From Mixta theicola (GTDB lineage: Bacteria > Pseudomonadota > Gammaproteobacteria > Enterobacterales > Enterobacteriaceae): 64,000 nucleotides of DNA. The position numbers and the translations under genes are program-made. Below the pieces are notes generated by a model, which worked only from the letters and a program-made list of their open reading frames with translations, did not search any database and was not told the DNA's origin. The stretch covers positions 1 through 64,000 of the forward strand of contig NZ_NWUO01000005.1 in the NCBI RefSeq assembly GCF_002895925.1. The letters are read 5' to 3'. Shown one piece after another: positions 59,929-64,000 of this stretch; the stretch's first letter is position 1, and every line of letters starts with the position of its first letter.

Positions 59929-60894
59929 TTAGTACTGGCTGGCCTGCGTTAGTTTTTCCACTTCATCCAGATTCAGCCGCAGCTGCGCCGCTTTCACCAG
60001 CTCATTCAGCTGCTCCAGTGAAGTGGCGCTAACGATTGGCGCGGTAATCCCCGGACGGACGATTTGCCATGCCAGCGCAACCTGCGTCGGCGTAATGCCG
60101 CGCGCCTGAGAAACCTCATCCAGCGCCTGCAGAATGCGCAGCCCGCGCTCGTTCAGGTATTTATCTACCACGCCCTGCCCGCGCTTACTCTTGCTGGCAT
60201 CCTCCGGACGGCGATATTTACCGCTTAAAAAGCCGCTGGCCAGCGAATAGTAGTTAATGACGCCGAGGCCGTTTTCTGTGGCTACCTGCTCCAGGCCGCT
60301 TTCATATTCCTGCCGATCGTAGAGGTTATACTCCGGCTGCAGGGTTTCATAACGCGCCAGACCGTGCTCTTCGCTAACCTTCAGCGCTTGTGTCAGACGG
60401 GCCGCAGAATAGTTAGACGCGCCGATAGCGCGCACTTTGCCTTCCTTGATCAGATCGTCGAACGCTTTTAACGTCTCTTCCAGCGGGGTTTGATCATCAT
60501 CGCGATGCGCCTGATAGAGATCGATATAGTCGGTTTGCAGGCGACGCAGAGAGTCTTCTACCGCCTGACGAATATATTTCGCCGCCAGCCCGGTTTTCTC
60601 CGGCGTCAGTTCCATGCCGACTTTGGTGGCCAAAACAATTTTGTCGCGCTTGCCGGTTTTTTTCAGCCAGTTACCAATGATGATTTCCGATTCTCCCCCC
60701 TTGTTGCCCGGCGCCCAGCGTGAATACACATCAGCGGTATCAATGAACCACAGCCCTTTTTCCACCAGCGCATCCAGCAGTGAGAAAGAGGTGTTTTGAT
60801 CCACGGTCCAGCCAAAAACGTTGCCGCCAAAGGTAAGTGCAGGAACTTCAATGCCGCTGCGCCCAAGCTGACGGGTTTCAATCTGGTTCATCAT
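59929..60894 (-). CDS. Aldo/keto reductase
   Basis: The 321-residue NAD(P)H-dependent oxidoreductase has an AKR barrel. [20 protein letters not shown] opens it, and the tetrad is visible as [11 protein letters not shown] (Asp and Tyr), VLATKVGME (Lys) and [10 protein letters not shown] (His). [11 protein letters not shown] and the C-terminal [15 protein letters not shown] belong to cofactor binding. AGGAGAACA precedes the ATG at 60894. The substrate is not predictable. It stands alone between yegD and mdtA. Confidence 0.88.
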   Translation of the reverse strand: MMNQIETRQLGRSGIEVPALTFGGNVFGWTVDQNTSFSLLDALVEKGLWFIDTADVYSRWAPGNKGGESEIIIGNWLKKTGKRDKIVLATKVGMELTPEKTGLAAKYIRQAVEDSLRRLQTDYIDLYQAHRDDDQTPLEETLKAFDDLIKEGKVRAIGASNYSAARLTQALKVSEEHGLARYETLQPEYNLYDRQEYESGLEQVATENGLGVINYYSLASGFLSGKYRRPEDASKSKRGQGVVDKYLNERGLRILQALDEVSQARGITPTQVALAWQIVRPGITAPIVSATSLEQLNELVKAAQLRLNLDEVEKLTQASQY

Positions 60895-61039
60895 TGTTCT
60901 CCTGAATTAATGTATTGCCAACCTGTTGATGAGCGTAGCAAACATCTGTGCTTCTGTATCGCTTTCTGTTGCCCTGCTCTGATTTGTCACATTCGCCAAG
61001 ATCGCGGATACTTACGTCAGCCTTACAGGCGCCTTACAG

Positions 61040-61078
61040 TTATTCTTAATTCCTCCATTTTTTTATCCTGTTCGATAC
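61040..61078 (+). promoter_or_regulatory. Putative BaeR site and promoter of mdtABC
   Basis: TTCCTCCATTTTTTTATCC at about 61050-61068 partly matches the BaeR box as I recall it (TTTTTCTCCATnATTGGC): the TT-CTCCAT core is present, the GGC end is not. GATACT at 61073-61078 could be a -10. In E. coli the BaeSR system activates mdtABC. Weak evidence. Confidence 0.25.
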
Positions 61079-61161
61079 TTACACTGGATAACTTTGCGGG
61101 AGATGGCCTTACTGACCCGCCTGGAACCGTTGATTACACCGCCGGAGAGCAATACACAACA

Positions 61162-62394
61162 ATGAATGCCTCACGCCCCAACTCTAAAAATATCCTGTTA
61201 TTGATCCTTATCGCGCTGGTCGCCGTTGCCGGTTATTTTTTGTGGCCTAAAGGCGATGGCGACGGCGCGGCGAACTCTTCTCAACAGCAGCAGCGCGGCA
61301 AAGGCGGCCGACGTAATATGCCGCTGGCGCCGGTTCAGGCCGCCACCGCGCAGACGCAAAGCGTACCGCAATATTTTTCCGGCCTTGGCACCGTAACCGC
61401 CGCCAATACGGTTACGGTGCGCAGCCGCGTTGACGGCCAGCTGATGGCGATTCATTTTCAGGAAGGACAACAGGTCGAGGCGGGCCAGCTGCTGGCGGAG
61501 ATCGATCCGCGTCCTTACCAGGTGGCGCTGACCCAGGCGCAGGGGCAGCTGGCGCGCGATAAGGCGACGCTGGCTAACGCCCAGCGCGATCTGGCGCGCT
61601 ATCAAAAACTGGCGAATACCAACCTGGTTTCCCAGCAGGAGCTGGATACCCAGCGGTCGCTGGTGAGTGAAACCCAGGGCACGATCAAGGCGGATGAAGG
61701 CAGCGTAGCCAGCGCCGAGCTTAATCTGAGCTATAGCCGCATTACCGCGCCGATTGCCGGACGCGTCGGCCTTAAGCAGGTCGATGTCGGCAACTATATT
61801 ACCAGCGGCGACAGCACCGGACTGGTGGTGCTGACGCAAACGCATCCGATCGATGTGCTGTTTAGCCTGCCGGAAAATACCATTCAGGCGATTCTGCAGG
61901 CGCAGAAAGCGGGCCAGCCGCTGATGGTTGAGGCCTGGAATCGCAGCAACGATACGTTGCTGACGCAGGGCGAGCTGCTTAGCCTGGATAACCAGATTGA
62001 CGCCACGACCGGCACCATCAAGCTGAAGGCCCGCTTCAGCAATGAAGACGATCGCCTGTTCCCCAATCAGTTTGTCAATGCGCGTCTGAAGGTCGATACG
62101 CTGCACGACGCGGTGGTTATCCCTGTCGCCGCGTTGCAGATGGGCAGCGAAGGCAATTTCGTCTGGGTGGTTAACAGTGAGAATAAAGTGAGTAAGAAAA
62201 GCGTCAAGCCGGGGCTGCAGGATAGCGAAAAAGTGGTGATTAGCGCCGGGCTGGATGCCGGAGAGCGCGTCGTTACCGACGGGCTGGATCGCCTGACCGA
62301 AGGGGCGAAAGTTGAAATCGTGGCGCCGCAGTCAACGCAGCTCAGCAGCGATAAAGCGACCCAGCCCGCGCGCGCTAAAGGAGATCGCGCCTGA
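61162..62394 (+). CDS. mdtA: MdtA, membrane-fusion protein of the MdtABC efflux pump
   Basis: The 410-residue periplasmic adaptor links the MdtBC pump to TolC. It has an N-terminal membrane anchor ([19 protein letters not shown]), a Gln- and Gly-rich spacer, then the HlyD/RND pattern: [40 protein letters not shown], the lipoyl half-motif [20 protein letters not shown], a helical hairpin and the beta-barrel domain ([16 protein letters not shown]). The start ATG at 61162 agrees with the E. coli length; the open frame continues upstream to 60796 without coding character. Its stop overlaps the mdtB start by one base. Confidence 0.94.
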   Translation: MNASRPNSKNILLLILIALVAVAGYFLWPKGDGDGAANSSQQQQRGKGGRRNMPLAPVQAATAQTQSVPQYFSGLGTVTAANTVTVRSRVDGQLMAIHFQEGQQVEAGQLLAEIDPRPYQVALTQAQGQLARDKATLANAQRDLARYQKLANTNLVSQQELDTQRSLVSETQGTIKADEGSVASAELNLSYSRITAPIAGRVGLKQVDVGNYITSGDSTGLVVLTQTHPIDVLFSLPENTIQAILQAQKAGQPLMVEAWNRSNDTLLTQGELLSLDNQIDATTGTIKLKARFSNEDDRLFPNQFVNARLKVDTLHDAVVIPVAALQMGSEGNFVWVVNSENKVSKKSVKPGLQDSEKVVISAGLDAGERVVTDGLDRLTEGAKVEIVAPQSTQLSSDKATQPARAKGDRA

Positions 62395-64000
62395 TGCAGG
62401 TTATGCCTCCTAATGCCACCGGCGGCCCGTCCCGCCACTTTATTCTGCGCCCGGTCGCCACCACGCTGTTGATGGTCGCTATTCTGCTGGCCGGTATTCT
62501 GGGCTATCGCTTTTTGCCGGTTTCCGCGCTGCCGGAAGTGGATTACCCCACCATTCAGGTGGTGACGCTCTATCCCGGCGCCAGCCCCGATGTGGTCACC
62601 TCGGCGATTACCGCGCCGCTGGAGCGCCAGTTTGGCCAGATGTCCGGCCTGCAACAGATGTCATCGCAGAGTTCAGGCGGCGCATCGGTAGTCACCTTAC
62701 AGTTTCAGCTTACGCTGCCGCTGGATGTCGCCGAGCAGGAAGTTCAGGCGGCGATTAACTCCGCCACCAACCTGCTGCCGAGCGATTTACCTAATCCGCC
62801 GGTTTACAGCAAGGTCAATCCCGCCGATCCGCCGATTATGACGCTGGCGGTCACCACCACCAGTATGCCGATGATCCAGGTGCAGGATATGGTGGAAACC
62901 CGCATCGCCCAGAAAATTTCTCAGGTTAGCGGCGTAGGCCTGGTCACGCTGTCGGGCGGACAGCGTCCGGCGGTACGCGTAAAAATGAATGCGCAGGCGC
63001 TGGCTTCGCTCGGCCTCGACAGCGAAACGGTGCGCACCGCTATCGCTAACGCCAACGTCAACTCGGCGAAAGGCAGCCTCGACGGGCCGGAGCGCTCAAT
63101 TACCCTGTCGGCCAACGACCAGATGCAGTCGGCGGAAGATTATCGTCAGCTGATTGTCGCTTACAGCAATAACGCGCCGGTGCGGCTGGGCGATGTCGCC
63201 ACCGTCGAACAGGGCGCGGAAAACAGCTGGCTTGGCGCATGGGCCAATCGCCAGCAGGCCATTGTGCTGAACGTACAGCGGCAGCCTGGGGCGAATATCA
63301 TCGCCACCGCCGACAATATCCGCAGCCTGCTGCCGGAGCTGACCGCCTCGCTGCCGAAATCGGTCGAGGTGAAGCTGCTTTCCGACCGCACCACCAATAT
63401 CCGCGCCTCGGTGCATGACGTGCAGCTGGAACTGCTGCTGGCACTGGCGCTGGTGGTCATGATTATCTATCTGTTTCTGCGCAACGTCCCCGCCACCATT
63501 ATTCCGGCGGTGGCGGTGCCGCTGTCGCTGATCGGCACCTTTGCGGTGCTTTATCTGCTGGGCTTCTCGGTCAATAACCTGACGCTGATGGCGCTAACCA
63601 TCGCTACCGGCTTTGTGGTGGACGATGCGATTGTGGTGATCGAGAACATTTCCCGCTATATCGAACAGGGGGAAAAACCGTTAGCGGCCACGCTGAAAGG
63701 CGCCGGTGAGATTGGCTTTACCATTATCTCTCTCACCTTCTCGCTGATCGCGGTGCTGATCCCGCTGCTGTTTATGGGCGATATTGTCGGGCGTCTGTTC
63801 CGCGAGTTTGCCGTCACGCTGGCGGTGGCGATTTTGATTTCCGCCATCGTCTCGCTGACGCTAACGCCGATGATGTGCGCGCGCATGCTAAACGCGGAAT
63901 CGCTGCGCCGACAGAACCGCTTTTCCCGCGCCAGCGAAGCGATGTTTGAGCGTATTATCGCCGTCTACGGTCGTTTTCTTACCCGCGTGTTAAACCATCC
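62394..64000 (+). CDS. mdtB: MdtB, RND efflux transporter subunit (5' part)
   Basis: The ATG at 62394 shares its A with the mdtA stop (TGATG). The frame is open for about 535 codons to the window edge, roughly half of a 1040-residue RND protein. [20 protein letters not shown] is the first membrane segment, then [36 protein letters not shown], a porter domain and [16 protein letters not shown] with the proton-relay Asp pair in segment 4. With MdtC it makes a hetero-trimeric pump for bile salts and novobiocin-type compounds in E. coli. Confidence 0.95.
   Translation, partial: MQVMPPNATGGPSRHFILRPVATTLLMVAILLAGILGYRFLPVSALPEVDYPTIQVVTLYPGASPDVVTSAITAPLERQFGQMSGLQQMSSQSSGGASVVTLQFQLTLPLDVAEQEVQAAINSATNLLPSDLPNPPVYSKVNPADPPIMTLAVTTTSMPMIQVQDMVETRIAQKISQVSGVGLVTLSGGQRPAVRVKMNAQALASLGLDSETVRTAIANANVNSAKGSLDGPERSITLSANDQMQSAEDYRQLIVAYSNNAPVRLGDVATVEQGAENSWLGAWANRQQAIVLNVQRQPGANIIATADNIRSLLPELTASLPKSVEVKLLSDRTTNIRASVHDVQLELLLALALVVMIIYLFLRNVPATIIPAVAVPLSLIGTFAVLYLLGFSVNNLTLMALTIATGFVVDDAIVVIENISRYIEQGEKPLAATLKGAGEIGFTIISLTFSLIAVLIPLLFMGDIVGRLFREFAVTLAVAILISAIVSLTLTPMMCARMLNAESLRRQNRFSRASEAMFERIIAVYGRFLTRVLNH

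Overview
The window reads as chromosomal DNA of an enterobacterium of the Erwiniaceae type (Pantoea, Mixta or Erwinia-like). This is inferred from gene order and protein recognition only. The backbone follows the enterobacterial order sbcB - plaP - yeeZ - hisLGDCBHAFI - wzz - gnd - O-antigen genes - galE/galF - exopolysaccharide genes - wza - yegH - asmA - dcd - udk - yegD - mdtAB. The exopolysaccharide block resembles the amylovoran/stewartan (ams/wce) loci of plant-associated Erwiniaceae.

Left end (1-1245): a scar of mobile DNA. It holds decayed fragments of a VapE-like replication protein, a VRR-NUC nuclease and a P4-type integrase, joined out of order. Next come sbcB, a YfaZ-type outer-membrane protein and a polyamine block (3.5-10.8 kb). 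The polyamine block has a PlaP-type putrescine importer with a leader ORF in front of it, puuE-puuA divergent from puuD-puuR-puuB, and two probable PuuR boxes between puuA and puuD. puuC and puuP are absent. yeeZ and the complete his operon follow, with leader peptide and attenuator. hisB carries a one-base deletion that splits its phosphatase and dehydratase halves.

19-35 kb: wzz, gnd and a visibly AT-rich O-antigen operon on the minus strand. A JUMPStart/ops element at 34.95 kb precedes, in order of transcription, a WecA-like initiating transferase, Gnu epimerase, a WzxE-like flippase, rmlB, rmlA, fdtA-, fdtC- and fdtB-like genes, a glycosyltransferase, an EpsG-type Wzy, a capsule-synthesis-type transferase, glf and a GT2 transferase. 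Together they predict an O unit started on Und-PP-GlcNAc/GalNAc that contains a 3-acetamido-3,6-dideoxyhexose (probably Fuc3NAc) and galactofuranose.

35-52 kb: galE-galF, then an ams/wce-like exopolysaccharide locus. A second JUMPStart/ops at 52.1 kb drives wza-wzb-wzc, a GT2, a Wzy, a GT4, a WcaJ/AmsG-type initiating transferase, a Wzx, a pyruvyl transferase and a last GT2. A Tat-exported right-handed beta-helix protein resembling AmsF/WceF is encoded convergently at the operon's end. Both surface-polysaccharide operons therefore appear to be RfaH-controlled.

52.6-64 kb: housekeeping and envelope genes yegH, asmA, dcd, udk, a PAP2 phosphatase, the Hsp70-like yegD (its ribosome-binding site lies in a perfect hairpin), an aldo/keto reductase, mdtA and the 5' part of mdtB, which runs off the right edge. 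No tRNA, rRNA, CRISPR array or intact insertion sequence was seen.
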